Shown here piece by piece: positions 1-8,002 of a stretch of DNA of 64,000 bases. How positions within the stretch are numbered: the first letter of the stretch is position 1; every line of letters begins with the position of its first letter. Source of the DNA: Rarobacter incanus (GTDB lineage: Bacteria; Actinomycetota; Actinomycetes; Actinomycetales; Cellulomonadaceae); contig NZ_VFNV01000001.1 in the NCBI RefSeq assembly GCF_006715765.1, forward strand, positions 1,240,001 to 1,304,000, read 5' to 3'. The notes under the pieces were generated by a model, which did no database searches, had not been told where the DNA came from, and saw only the letters and a list, made by a program, of their open reading frames with translations. The position numbers and the translations under genes are program-made.

Positions 1-225
1 CGTCGCAATGGCGTATTCGGCCGTGGCAAGCCCCGCGTCGCCGCATCGACGCATCTGATTGCCGACCTTGGCCACGTGCGCGCGGCACCGCGCCGAGATG
101 CCTACCGGCACGGTGTCGTGAATCGCACTTTCGTGATGAACAAACGTAGCGGTCGAGGTGCGAGTCGCATCGCTGGCCCGATCCGGCCGGTCCCCGTGAG
201 CCCCCGGCGAAATTGTCTGAAGCAT
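1..225 (-). CDS. DUF4244 / Flp-pilin-like protein, N-terminal part (cut by left edge)
   Basis: The minus strand is open from a stop at about 250 to the left edge. It ends in a segment reading CGDAGLATAEYAIAT, the Asp-x-Gly...Thr-Ala-Glu-Tyr-Ala signature of actinobacterial DUF4244 and Flp-type pilins. In that family the segment sits at the cytoplasmic/membrane boundary and is followed by one hydrophobic helix, which here lies outside the window. The chosen start is ATG 225, preceded by AGAAGGG at good spacing. A shorter start at ATG 54 (AAGG upstream) would give a more usual short N-terminus. The protein would be the pilin or a pilin-like partner of the Tad machinery at 4725-7895, which lies on the same strand. 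Family assignment is fairly sure; the start is uncertain. Confidence 0.6.
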   Translation of the reverse strand, partial: MLQTISPGAHGDRPDRASDATRTSTATFVHHESAIHDTVPVGISARCRAHVAKVGNQMRRCGDAGLATAEYAIAT

Positions 226-460
226 GTCCTGAATCCCTTCTTCGTAGCGTCAATGTGCACGTTCACCGGGCCTCTTCGCGACCCGATAGATGAGATATTC
301 CAGGAGCCTGGCCCACTTCGATGTACCCGCACGGCCATGTGGATAACTTCTCGCGGGTGTGCCCGCTACTAAGCCGTGCGCCAAAGAATCCGACCCAGCG
401 GTCGCCGAACCGCGCAGCAGACCCGCTCGCGCGCCCAATGCTCGCGCGGTTGGCGCCAGT

Positions 461-2512
461 TCACAGGGCGGCCTTGTGCTCTCCAAGCGGTTGCCCATGC
501 AGTGGGTTTTCTTCGTGATCGATGCCCAGGTGTTCCTTGCCCGGTTGAAAGCTCAGCAGGCGCAGCGCATTGGCCACGACCAGCAGGGTGGAGCCTTCGT
601 GAATCAGCACGACCAGGCCGATGTTGAGCCCACTGAAGGTCATGACGATCAGGAATGCGACAACCAGCATGCTGGCTGCGAGGTTCTGCGCGATGATCCG
701 GCTCGTGGCCCGGCTGAGCCTGACACTGAACGGGACGCGGCCCAGGTCGTCGCTCATCAGCGCAATGTCGCAGGTTTCGAGCGCTACCGTCGAGCCGGCG
801 GCACCCATGGCGATGGCCACGTCTGCTTTGGCCATCGCGGGGGCATCATTCACCCCGTCCCCGACCATCGCGATTGGCCGGTACCGTTCACGCAGCATTC
901 CGATCTGGGTGACCTTGTCTTCGGGCAGAAGGTCGCCGAAAGCAGCGTCGACGCCAACCTCGCGCGCCACGGCTTCGACGACAGGCCGGTTGTCGCCGGA
1001 GATCATAATCATCTGCCCGACGCCGGCCTCGCGCAGCGCCTCCATGACCTGGATCGACTCAAGCCGCGCCCGGTCCATCACCCCCACCAGGCCTAGGAAC
1101 TCGCCGTCGAAACGTACGATCATGCTGGTCTGACCATCGTCTTGGGTCTGCCGGTAGCTGTCTTGGAGTTCGGCCGGTAGCCCCAACCCTTGTTCGCTGA
1201 ACATGCGCAGGTTGCCGACTTGCACGGGTCGGCCGTCGACGGTAGCGGTTAGGCCTCGTCCCGTCACGGCGTGCAGGTCGGCGGCCGTCACTTCCCGGCC
1301 CGGGGGAATCCGGCTGCCAAGATCGCGGACAATCGCCGCCGCCAGCGGGTGGTCGCTCAGGGACTCGACAGCAACAAGCACCGGGACAAGCGCTTCGCCC
1401 GCAGGCCCGGAAGCCGGCTTCACCGTCGTCACACTGGGCGTGCCCCACGTGAGGGTCCCGGTCTTGTCGAAGGCGATGGCTTTGACGCGGCCGAGAGTTT
1501 CGAGCGGCGCGCCACCCTTGACGAGCACACCAGCGCGTGCCGCCCGGGCAATGCCTGCCAGCACCGCGGCCGGGGTGGCGATGGCTAGGGCGCACGGGCT
1601 AGCGGCGACCAGCACGGTCATCGCCAAATAGAACGCGTCCGCGAAATCGTTGCCGCAGCCCAGCCACGAGACGAACAGCGTGACCAACACGCCGAGGATG
1701 ACCGCGGGTACGTACCAGCGCTGAAACCTGTCGATGAACAACTGGGTGGGTGAAGCAGCCTGATCGGTGCTGGTCACCAGTTCGACCACCCTGCTGAGGG
1801 TCGAGTCGGCGGCCGTCGCACTTACCCGGATTTCCAGCGCGCCGCTGCCATTGACGGTGCCCGCGAACACCTTATTCGCAGCGGGGACGGCGTCGGCGCT
1901 TCGCGTGGCCAACTCCGGGTCAGCCACCGGCGCCTTCTCCACCGGAATGGATTCGCCCGTCACGGCGGATTGATCGACCGCGGATCTTCCCGAAATCACG
2001 AATCCATCGGCGGAAATCCTTGAGTTCGGGCGCACAATCACGACGTCGCCGACGCGCAGGTCATCGACCGGCACCTCGACGGTTTCTGCGTCGCCCCGGC
2101 GCACCAGCGCCGTGCGCGGCGCAAGTTGCGCGAGCGATTCAATCGACCGGCTCGCCCGGCCCATGGCGTAAGCCTCCAATGCGTGCCCCAAGGAGAATAG
2201 GAACAGCAATACCGCTCCCTCGCCCCACTTCCCGATCGCGCCGGCGCCGATGGCGGCGACCAGCATCAGGAAATCGACCTCGAACTTGCCCCGCAGGGTC
2301 GAGGCGATCGCCTCCTTGAAGGTGAAGAATCCCCCGAAAAAGTACGTTGCGAGGAAGAACGCCAGCGACACCCACTGCGCGGGCACGTGCATGACGTACT
2401 CACAGACCATCCCGGCCGCGTATGCGACTCCCGCGGCGATCGCGAACCACAACTCGATGTTGGAAGCTCCGTGCTCGTGGCGATCCGGCTTGCTTGCTGA
2501 AGAAGTATCCAT
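461..2512 (-). CDS. P1B-4-type heavy-metal efflux ATPase (Co/Zn class)
   Basis: 683-residue cation-transporting P-type ATPase. Visible motifs: TGES actuator loop (185-188), SPC in the sixth membrane helix (305-307), phosphorylated Asp of DKTGT (349), HP nucleotide-binding motif (388-389), GDGVNDAP (551-558) and HEGST in the last helix (638-642). SPC plus HEG is the signature of subgroup P1B-4, whose characterised members export Co2+, Zn2+, Fe2+ or Ni2+. There is no N-terminal heavy-metal-associated domain, as usual for that subgroup; both termini carry histidines. The start is ATG 2512, because TATAGT (2525-2520) lies 7 nt upstream and fits a leaderless mRNA; GTG 2518 is the alternative. It is divergent from the ArsR-family gene and probably derepressed by the same metal. 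The exact substrate cannot be read from sequence. Confidence 0.93.
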   Translation of the reverse strand: MDTSSASKPDRHEHGASNIELWFAIAAGVAYAAGMVCEYVMHVPAQWVSLAFFLATYFFGGFFTFKEAIASTLRGKFEVDFLMLVAAIGAGAIGKWGEGAVLLFLFSLGHALEAYAMGRASRSIESLAQLAPRTALVRRGDAETVEVPVDDLRVGDVVIVRPNSRISADGFVISGRSAVDQSAVTGESIPVEKAPVADPELATRSADAVPAANKVFAGTVNGSGALEIRVSATAADSTLSRVVELVTSTDQAASPTQLFIDRFQRWYVPAVILGVLVTLFVSWLGCGNDFADAFYLAMTVLVAASPCALAIATPAAVLAGIARAARAGVLVKGGAPLETLGRVKAIAFDKTGTLTWGTPSVTTVKPASGPAGEALVPVLVAVESLSDHPLAAAIVRDLGSRIPPGREVTAADLHAVTGRGLTATVDGRPVQVGNLRMFSEQGLGLPAELQDSYRQTQDDGQTSMIVRFDGEFLGLVGVMDRARLESIQVMEALREAGVGQMIMISGDNRPVVEAVAREVGVDAAFGDLLPEDKVTQIGMLRERYRPIAMVGDGVNDAPAMAKADVAIAMGAAGSTVALETCDIALMSDDLGRVPFSVRLSRATSRIIAQNLAASMLVVAFLIVMTFSGLNIGLVVLIHEGSTLLVVANALRLLSFQPGKEHLGIDHEENPLHGQPLGEHKAAL

Positions 2513-2519
2513 AATCACG

Positions 2520-2579
2520 ACTATACATCACGACATTCTGATATGTGCATATCTTGTTGCGGGGGCCTTGTTATAGAAT
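2520..2579. promoter_or_regulatory. Divergent leaderless promoters with a central ArsR-family operator
   Basis: Two -10 elements face away from each other: TATAGT on the minus strand (2525-2520), 7 nt before ATG 2512, and TAGAAT on the plus strand (2574-2579), 7 nt before ATG 2587. Between them, at 2541-2552, is the dyad ATATG-TG-CATAT, resembling operators of SmtB/CzrA-type repressors. It sits where both -35 regions would lie, so one bound repressor could shut off both genes. Binding is inferred. A second small dyad, AGAAT-G-ATTCT, covers 2575-2585. Confidence 0.6.
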
Positions 2580-2586
2580 GATTCTC

Positions 2587-2925
2587 ATGAAGCAAAATCT
2601 GCCTGCCGCGAGCAGATCCGCTCTCGGCGAGGAGGACGCGCAGTATCTAGCCGAGGTCATGCGCGCCTTGGCCTCGCCGCTGCGGTTGCGGATTCTAAGC
2701 TGCCTACTCGAAGGGCCCGCGACGGTCAGTGAGTTGTGCGAGCGGTTGGGCTCGGCGCAGGCTGCCGTGTCGAATCACCTGCGCCTGCTGCGCCACCTCA
2801 ATCTCGTGGTCGGGGTCCGACACGGACGGAACGTCTGCTATCGGCTCTTCGATGAGCACGTGAACGACCTGCTGAACCAGGCCATCGGCCACGCATCTCA
2901 CCTACCCGACCGAAGTTCAGAGTGA
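2587..2925 (+). CDS. ArsR/SmtB-family metal-sensing repressor (CzrA-like sensor site)
   Basis: 112-residue winged-helix repressor. The recognition helix region reads SAQAAVSNHLRLL (about 56-68) and the wing is GVRHGRNVCYRL. The C-terminal helix carries D89, H91, H102 and H105. This spacing (0, +2, +13, +16) is that of the alpha-5 metal site of CzrA (Asp-His-His-His), which senses Zn2+ and Co2+; there is no CxC arsenic/cadmium site. It fits the Co/Zn-class ATPase transcribed divergently. Start ATG 2587 is preferred over ATG 2578 because TAGAAT lies 7 nt upstream and the family N-terminus fits. It likely represses itself and the ATPase through the operator at 2541-2552. Confidence 0.9.
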   Translation: MKQNLPAASRSALGEEDAQYLAEVMRALASPLRLRILSCLLEGPATVSELCERLGSAQAAVSNHLRLLRHLNLVVGVRHGRNVCYRLFDEHVNDLLNQAIGHASHLPDRSSE

Positions 2926-3100
2926 CCCCTGGGTCCGGCGGTTGCCCCTGGCTTCGAGAGCGAGACGTGAGCGGGCGAGCAGAACCCGCGGGCCGCTGGG
3001 ACGCGTGATCGATGCCTTCAAGAAAGGCCCCCTGCTGGGCGCGCCGCACCCCTCTTAGCGGCCCGCCTGCGCTGTCACAGGCGCGTGATTGAATGGGTAT

Positions 3101-3991
3101 ATGACAGCGAGACAACCAATGTGGGCGCCGGACGGAGACAATCTCATCGTAGAGGCAGACAACCTGGATTTCATCAAGACTCTGCCCGATGAGAGCTTCC
3201 GGATGATCTACATCGACCCGCCGTTCAATACCGGACGCACCCAGCGTCTCCAGTCCCTCAAGACGCGCCGCTCGGCGACGGGCTCGCGTGTCGGATTCAA
3301 AGGTCAGACCTACGAGACCGTCAAGGGCACACTCCACTCTTATGATGATGCATTCACGGACTACTGGGCGTTCCTGGAGCCTCGCCTGCTCGAAGCGTGG
3401 CGCCTCCTCACCCCCGATGGCGCGCTGTATCTTCACCTCGACTATCGAGAGGTCCACTACGCGAAGGTCGTCCTGGATGCGCTTTTCGGGCGCGAGAGCT
3501 TTTTGAACGAGATCATCTGGGCGTATGACTACGGCGCACGATCAAAGACCAAGTGGCCCACGAAACACGACAACATCCTGGTGTACGTCAAGGACCCCGC
3601 GAACTACGTTTGGAACGGCCAAGACGTGGACCGCGAGCCCTATATGGCACCGGGGTTAGTCACGCCTGAAAAAGCGGCCCTCGGCAAACTCCCCACCGAC
3701 GTTTGGTGGCACACCATAGTTCCCCCCGCGAGCAAGGAGCGCACTGGGTACGCGACGCAGAAGCCGGTCGGCATTATTCGCCGAATGGTTCAGGCAAGCA
3801 CCAACGAAGGCGACTGGGTGCTTGACTTCTTCGGCGGAAGCGGCACAACGGGCGCGGCGGCGCGTGACCTTGGCCGGCGGTGGGTATTGGTTGACAGCAA
3901 CCCAGAGGCGATCGCCGTCATGGAAAGGCGGCTCGCCGACGGCGCTCTGGATTCTCGGGTCACAGTACTGCATACTTCGCAGGGTGAGTGA
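3101..3991 (+). CDS. Site-specific DNA methyltransferase, beta class (N6-adenine or N4-cytosine)
   Basis: 296-residue AdoMet-dependent DNA methyltransferase of the N6/N4 family. The catalytic motif DPPF is at 39-42. The AdoMet-binding motif FFGGSGTTG is near the C-terminus (243-251), preceded by TQKP (219-222). Catalytic motif before binding motif defines the beta class. The short variable region between them should contain the target-recognition part; the recognition site cannot be deduced. ATG 3101 is taken as start; TTG 3089 is less likely. The next gene begins 8 nt before this one stops and encodes a nuclease-like protein, so this is probably the protecting enzyme of a restriction-modification pair. 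It lies in the block that separates tadC from the pilin gene. Confidence 0.88.
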   Translation: MTARQPMWAPDGDNLIVEADNLDFIKTLPDESFRMIYIDPPFNTGRTQRLQSLKTRRSATGSRVGFKGQTYETVKGTLHSYDDAFTDYWAFLEPRLLEAWRLLTPDGALYLHLDYREVHYAKVVLDALFGRESFLNEIIWAYDYGARSKTKWPTKHDNILVYVKDPANYVWNGQDVDREPYMAPGLVTPEKAALGKLPTDVWWHTIVPPASKERTGYATQKPVGIIRRMVQASTNEGDWVLDFFGGSGTTGAAARDLGRRWVLVDSNPEAIAVMERRLADGALDSRVTVLHTSQGE

Positions 3992-4547
3992 ACCTACGAA
4001 CCGAAACCCTGATTACGTTGAGCTTGTTGCCGCGTCGGCGTCGCTCGCCGACGCTTACGCGGCTGACGAGGACGACCCCTGGGCGACCAGCCCGTTTGGG
4101 TGGATCCTCAAGCTCCCCTCGCGCACCAAGGGTGCGGTGGGCGAGAAGCTGATCTCGAAATGGGCCGAGAGCCAGGGGTTCCCGGTCAAACGGTCACCGA
4201 ATAGCGAAGCCGACCGCATCATCAATGGACACCGCATCGAGATCAAGATGTCGACGCTGTGGAGCACGGGCGACTTCAAGTTTCAGCAGATTCGCGAGCA
4301 AGAATACGACTACTGTCTCTGCCTCGGCCTGATGCCGCAAGACGCGCGCGCTTGGCTGCTTCCCAAGGATCTGCTGCGTCAGTACGTGATCGGGCACACG
4401 CCCCAACACACCGGCGCGGGGGGCTCGGACACCTTCTGGCTTGGGTTCCCGGCCGATAGGCCACCCGCCTGGATGGCGGAGTACGGCGACACCCTAGAAG
4501 ACGTCGCCGATGCGTTCCGCAAAATGGGACGCGGGTCGCACGGCTAA
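3984..4547 (+). CDS. Probable type II restriction endonuclease (PD-(D/E)xK-like)
   Basis: 187-residue protein read from GTG 3984, overlapping the methyltransferase stop by 8 nt, a coupling typical of restriction-modification pairs. I do not recognise a named family. The sequence does show the core of a PD-(D/E)xK nuclease: E54 in a helix (GAVGEKLISKW), D77 in SEADRI, and E86-x-K88 in HRIEIKMS, with a hydrophobic strand between. The C-terminal half (YDYCLCLGLMP, WLLPKDLL) resembles restriction endonuclease-like folds in which the substrate is described through EYDYxLxLG. Function is inferred from this motif plus position. It could instead be a Mrr-like or other nuclease-fold protein. Recognition sequence unknown. 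Confidence 0.65.
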   Translation: MSEPTNRNPDYVELVAASASLADAYAADEDDPWATSPFGWILKLPSRTKGAVGEKLISKWAESQGFPVKRSPNSEADRIINGHRIEIKMSTLWSTGDFKFQQIREQEYDYCLCLGLMPQDARAWLLPKDLLRQYVIGHTPQHTGAGGSDTFWLGFPADRPPAWMAEYGDTLEDVADAFRKMGRGSHG

Positions 4548-4724
4548 ACACCGCGTTGGGCCACCACCGCGTCGGGCTCCCGCGCTCGCGTGGTTTGAAA
4601 ACACCTTGACCGATCCGATCACGCCTGCCGACGTTGTCCGCGCGTTCATTCTTGGGTGCAAGCGCGTAAGGAGTAGGAACGAGCGCCGACTCGCACGCCC
4701 CACAGCAGGCACTCCACAGCGCGC

Positions 4725-5264
4725 TCACCCCGCCCCTCCGTTCCAAAGACCGAGCGCAAGCGGCGCCATGCCCAAGAAGACAAACGCGGGGAGAAAACAC
4801 GCGCCAAGGGGAATCACGAGCAGCACGCTCAGCCGCGCCGCGGCCTGAGCGGATCGTGCCGCTTGTTCCTCACGCACTCGCGTGCTCAGCGACTGCAGGG
4901 CGGCCTGCGCATTTGCGCCGTGGTTCCACGAGCCGCTTAACGCATCCAGCAAGCGCCGCGGCACGCCATCCACAGGTGAAGAAGCAGCCTCCCAGGAACT
5001 GCCCGCTCGCACGCGGGCGAGGAAGCCCGCGAGCGCCTCCCCCTCGGCCCCCGCAATTTGCTGCGCCGCGACCGAGAGCGCGACCAGCAGCGGAGAACCG
5101 GATCTGATCGCGGTGCTCACCACGGCGATCACCAGTTCATCGTCCAGCTGCGTTCGCCGATCGCTTGTCGCCCCGCGCTCGACGATGACCCTGCCACCCG
5201 CGATCCGGCGAGGCAGTCCTTCCACCGCCGCCGCTATTCCGGCTCCGACCAAGAGCCAAATCAC
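4725..5264 (-). CDS. tadC: TadC-like inner-membrane protein of the Tad/Flp pilus
   Basis: 179-residue type II secretion F (T2SSF) domain protein. An N-terminal hydrophobic helix (WLLVGAGIAAAVEGL) is followed by the helical cytoplasmic region (DDELVIAVVSTAIRSGSPLLVAL...), with a C-terminal hydrophobic segment (LLVIPLGACFLPAFVFLGMAPL). TadB and TadC together form the membrane platform on which the TadA ATPase drives pilin polymerisation. The start is GTG 5264, which overlaps the tadB stop (GTGA), so translation is probably coupled. It is the last Tad gene before the operon is interrupted: the pilin-like gene continues only at 225. Shorter than the Caulobacter protein, but normal for actinobacterial Tad loci. 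Confidence 0.78.
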   Translation of the reverse strand: MIWLLVGAGIAAAVEGLPRRIAGGRVIVERGATSDRRTQLDDELVIAVVSTAIRSGSPLLVALSVAAQQIAGAEGEALAGFLARVRAGSSWEAASSPVDGVPRRLLDALSGSWNHGANAQAALQSLSTRVREEQAARSAQAAARLSVLLVIPLGACFLPAFVFLGMAPLALGLWNGGAG

Positions 5265-5923
5265 CGTCCGCCCCCCGCTCGCGTTTGCCGCACGGCGGCC
5301 AGCTCCGCGCGCGCAAGAATAGTGCCGACCCAACGCACCCCCGCGGCCAAGAACCCCAGGCCAGCCACCGCGCTCATCGTCCCGAAACCCCCATCGACGT
5401 AGATCTCCCAGACACGCACGCCCAGCAGCGCAGACAGTAGGGCGGCAACCAGCGGCAGCGCCATCATGACGCGGGCGCTCATCTTTGGACCGGCGAATGC
5501 CGTTGCCCGCGCGCGCTGCGCCTCTTCGTGCGAGCGAATACTCGACGCGATCTGGCTCACGACGTCCGCTAGGGGGGAACCGAGTTCCCTCGACATTCCC
5601 GCAACCACGTGGACGGCCCGCGCGTACGCGTGCAGTCCGCCCGTTGGGCCGCTTCCGCGCGACGAATCCGGCATTCTTCCGCGCCCGACACCGCGCAGCG
5701 TTCCACCAACCTGACCTAGGTCCCACGCTGCAACCAAGGCCTTTGGGGTCGGCACGCCGTCCGCCCCGCAATTCACCCCCGCGGCCCTCCAGGCCTCTTG
5801 CGGCGGCGCGCCCACCCTCATAGACGACGCCACCGATTCCAGTGCAGCCGCGACATCTCCCCCGAACATCCCACCCGCAGGCGCGTCAGTGCCGAGCCGC
5901 GCAACACCAATTGCGCGTATCAT
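5261..5923 (-). CDS. tadB: TadB-like inner-membrane protein of the Tad/Flp pilus
   Basis: 220-residue T2SSF-domain protein. The cytoplasmic helical domain (DVAAALESVASSMRVGAPPQEAWRAAG and GLHAYARAVHVVAGMSRELGSPLADVVSQIASSI) is followed by two membrane helices near the C-terminus (MMALPLVAALLSALLGVRVWEI and MSAVAGLGFLAAGVRW). It forms the TadA docking platform together with TadC. The start is ATG 5923, which overlaps the tadA stop as ATGA; the longer frame to 6016 would run inside tadA. It is third in the tightly coupled minus-strand operon ssd-tadA-tadB-tadC. Confidence 0.8.
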   Translation of the reverse strand: MIRAIGVARLGTDAPAGGMFGGDVAAALESVASSMRVGAPPQEAWRAAGVNCGADGVPTPKALVAAWDLGQVGGTLRGVGRGRMPDSSRGSGPTGGLHAYARAVHVVAGMSRELGSPLADVVSQIASSIRSHEEAQRARATAFAGPKMSARVMMALPLVAALLSALLGVRVWEIYVDGGFGTMSAVAGLGFLAAGVRWVGTILARAELAAVRQTRAGGGR

Positions 5924-7176
5924 CGCGCCCGGTCCGATCGGTGCGGAACCGCCCCCACTCGGGCAGCAAGCGGCCCCCACCCATCGCGCGGCCTGAACTG
6001 ATTGCGCCCATCCCATTGCGCCACCGGTTCGATCAGTAGATCATCGCGGTTTGGTGCCAGAACCAGCATCGCGATATCCGTGACCCGACGCTCGACGCTG
6101 CCGCCAACGTCGACCCTGGAAACGTGCACTACCAGGTCGAGGGCGCTGGCGGCCTGATTCGCCAGCACGCGCGGCGGCAAGCCACACATCAGCCCCAACG
6201 AAACAAGCCGCGCGGCAACGTCGGCGGCCGTATTTGCGTGCAATGTGCCGATTCCCCCGGGGTGACCGGTGTTAAACGCAATCAGCATTTCGCGCAGTTC
6301 AGCGCCGCGTACCTCCCCTACGGCGATGCGGTCGGGGCGCATGCGTAACGCTTCCTTGACTAGTTGCTGCATCGAGACTTCCCCCACCCCCTCGGCATTC
6401 GCCCTGCGCGCCTGCAATCGAACGACGTGCGGGTGCGCGACATCGATCTCCTTCGATTCTTCGATCAGCACAATTCGTTCGTTCGTAGGGACTTGTTGCA
6501 ACAGCGCACCGAGAAGTGTGGATTTGCCTGACCCCGTCGCGCCGGAGACTATGATCCCCATTTTCTCCGCGACGCACCTGCCGAGCAGGACCTCCCATTG
6601 CCGAGGCATCATGCCCCTGGCCGTCAGGTCGGCCAGCGTCCAGGGCTCGCTTCGCGGGATGCGCAACGAAATCACGGCACCGGAATCGACCAGGGGATGA
6701 AGCATCGCGTGGAGCCTGACCCCGCCGGGCAGCCTGCCATCGGCATGCGGGACCGCATCGTCCAATCTGCACCCGGCCGCCGCGGCCAATCGCATCGCGA
6801 GTGTGCGCACGTCACTGTCGGCCCCAATATCGATGTTCGCCTTTTCCAGACCGTTTCCGCGGTCCCACCACACATCGTTTGGCCCGTTGACAAGCACGTC
6901 GGTAGTTCCCGGGGTCGCCAGCAGTTCCTGCAATGGCCCGGCACCCGTCAGATCGGCCCAGACCCGCGCCAACACGTCGGCCTGTTCGGCGGAGGTCAGC
7001 ATCCGTGTCTGCTCCCACACCCGCGCCCGCACGCGGTCATACGTCAGGTCCGCGCCATCGCGCACAAGGCCCTGCCTGATCGCACGCGCCATCGCCGCCG
7101 CCCGCTGCGCACCGCGTCCGCCCGCCCTGTCATCGGCACGGCCCCCGGGCGGAGCAGGTGGGGGAAAGTCGATCAT
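5920..7176 (-). CDS. tadA: TadA/CpaF-type secretion ATPase
   Basis: 418-residue hexameric secretion ATPase of the type II/IV (VirB11-PulE) superfamily, powering Flp pilus assembly. Walker A is GATGSGKST (212-220), the Asp box EESKEID (239-245), Walker B RPDRIAVGEVRG (280-291) and the His box GHPGGIGTLHANT (304-316). The N-terminal domain contains LVNGPNDVWWDR, typical of CpaF. The start is ATG 7176, whose ATGA overlaps the stop of the upstream ssd-like gene; upstream in-frame codons lie inside that gene. It is second in the operon. Its size is that of compact actinobacterial TadA proteins. Confidence 0.93.
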   Translation of the reverse strand: MIDFPPPAPPGGRADDRAGGRGAQRAAAMARAIRQGLVRDGADLTYDRVRARVWEQTRMLTSAEQADVLARVWADLTGAGPLQELLATPGTTDVLVNGPNDVWWDRGNGLEKANIDIGADSDVRTLAMRLAAAAGCRLDDAVPHADGRLPGGVRLHAMLHPLVDSGAVISLRIPRSEPWTLADLTARGMMPRQWEVLLGRCVAEKMGIIVSGATGSGKSTLLGALLQQVPTNERIVLIEESKEIDVAHPHVVRLQARRANAEGVGEVSMQQLVKEALRMRPDRIAVGEVRGAELREMLIAFNTGHPGGIGTLHANTAADVAARLVSLGLMCGLPPRVLANQAASALDLVVHVSRVDVGGSVERRVTDIAMLVLAPNRDDLLIEPVAQWDGRNQFRPRDGWGPLAARVGAVPHRSDRAR

Positions 7177-7895
7177 GGTGCCTCGCCCCGCACCATCCGC
7201 GCAAGCGATGCGGCCGCATGCTCCGGTGTCGCGCCGCGCGGTGTGGCAGACCGCCCGGCATTCCACCGCGGCTTTGCCATGGACGGGCCAACCCCGCAAT
7301 CGACCGCCTTCGGCAGCCCGCGAACATCGCGGATCACCGTCGCAACCCGGCAGCCGTAGGCGTTGGAAAGGTCCCACGGCGCCATAGTGTCGGCGCGTGC
7401 CACGCGCGCCGCGAGGTGCACCGGGGCCCCGCATGTCCGCACAAGGGCCGCGACCTTAGCAGCGTCAGTGACGCGCGGACGCGCGACCGCGATCACCTGC
7501 CCGATCTGGTTTCGCAGGGCTTCCCCGCGCCCGGACATCAGGTCCACGCACCCCACGTCTACGACAACAATGCGTTGCATGCTCAGCGCGTTGATGACCT
7601 CGATATGACCGGGATCACCGATGTCCGTGTCGGCGTCCGCGCCGCCCAGAATTGGCACCCCGTACCAGCTGGGCATGCTGGAGATGGCGCGATTCGGATC
7701 TCCCGCCGACGACCCAGCCATCAGGGCGGGCCAGCGCAGCCCATCGTCCAACTCGATTCCCGCCAACTCGAGCGCGTTGCCCAGTGGCCGCCCGTCCACG
7801 GCAACACCGCCCAGCGCGCCGGCCAGATGCAGGGTAAGGGTCGTGCACCCCGCCCCGCCGCTGGCGCCCGTCACCGCAATCACTCGTGAAGTCAT
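7173..7895 (-). CDS. ssd: Ssd/CpaE-like ParA-superfamily protein of the Tad operon
   Basis: 240-residue protein with a MinD/ParA-like N-terminus (VIAVTGASGGAGCTTLTLHLAGALGGVAVDG) and a second conserved strand, QRIVVVDVGCVDL. The deviant Walker A of this family normally contains KGGxGKT/S; here the signature lysine position is Cys (GGAGCTT, 13-19), so ATP hydrolysis is doubtful. This matches the actinobacterial septum-site-determining (Ssd) group found at the head of Tad operons, thought to localise the secretion apparatus. ATG 7895 is the first gene of the operon. It is divergent from the HAD phosphatase gene with a 107-nt gap that should hold both promoters. Confidence 0.75.
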   Translation of the reverse strand: MTSRVIAVTGASGGAGCTTLTLHLAGALGGVAVDGRPLGNALELAGIELDDGLRWPALMAGSSAGDPNRAISSMPSWYGVPILGGADADTDIGDPGHIEVINALSMQRIVVVDVGCVDLMSGRGEALRNQIGQVIAVARPRVTDAAKVAALVRTCGAPVHLAARVARADTMAPWDLSNAYGCRVATVIRDVRGLPKAVDCGVGPSMAKPRWNAGRSATPRGATPEHAAASLARMVRGEAP

Positions 7896-8002
7896 GTCAC
7901 AACCCTGATCTAGGTCGCATCAGCGACGCCCCCCAGATTCCAGGGTGTGGATAACTTTCCCCAGCGCTCCACTTCATCGCCAAAGCCGCTAGGCTCGTAT
8001 AT

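Noticed and set aside
359-1096. Plus-strand frame of 245 codons
   Set aside because: Antisense of the metal ATPase; not plausible as a protein.
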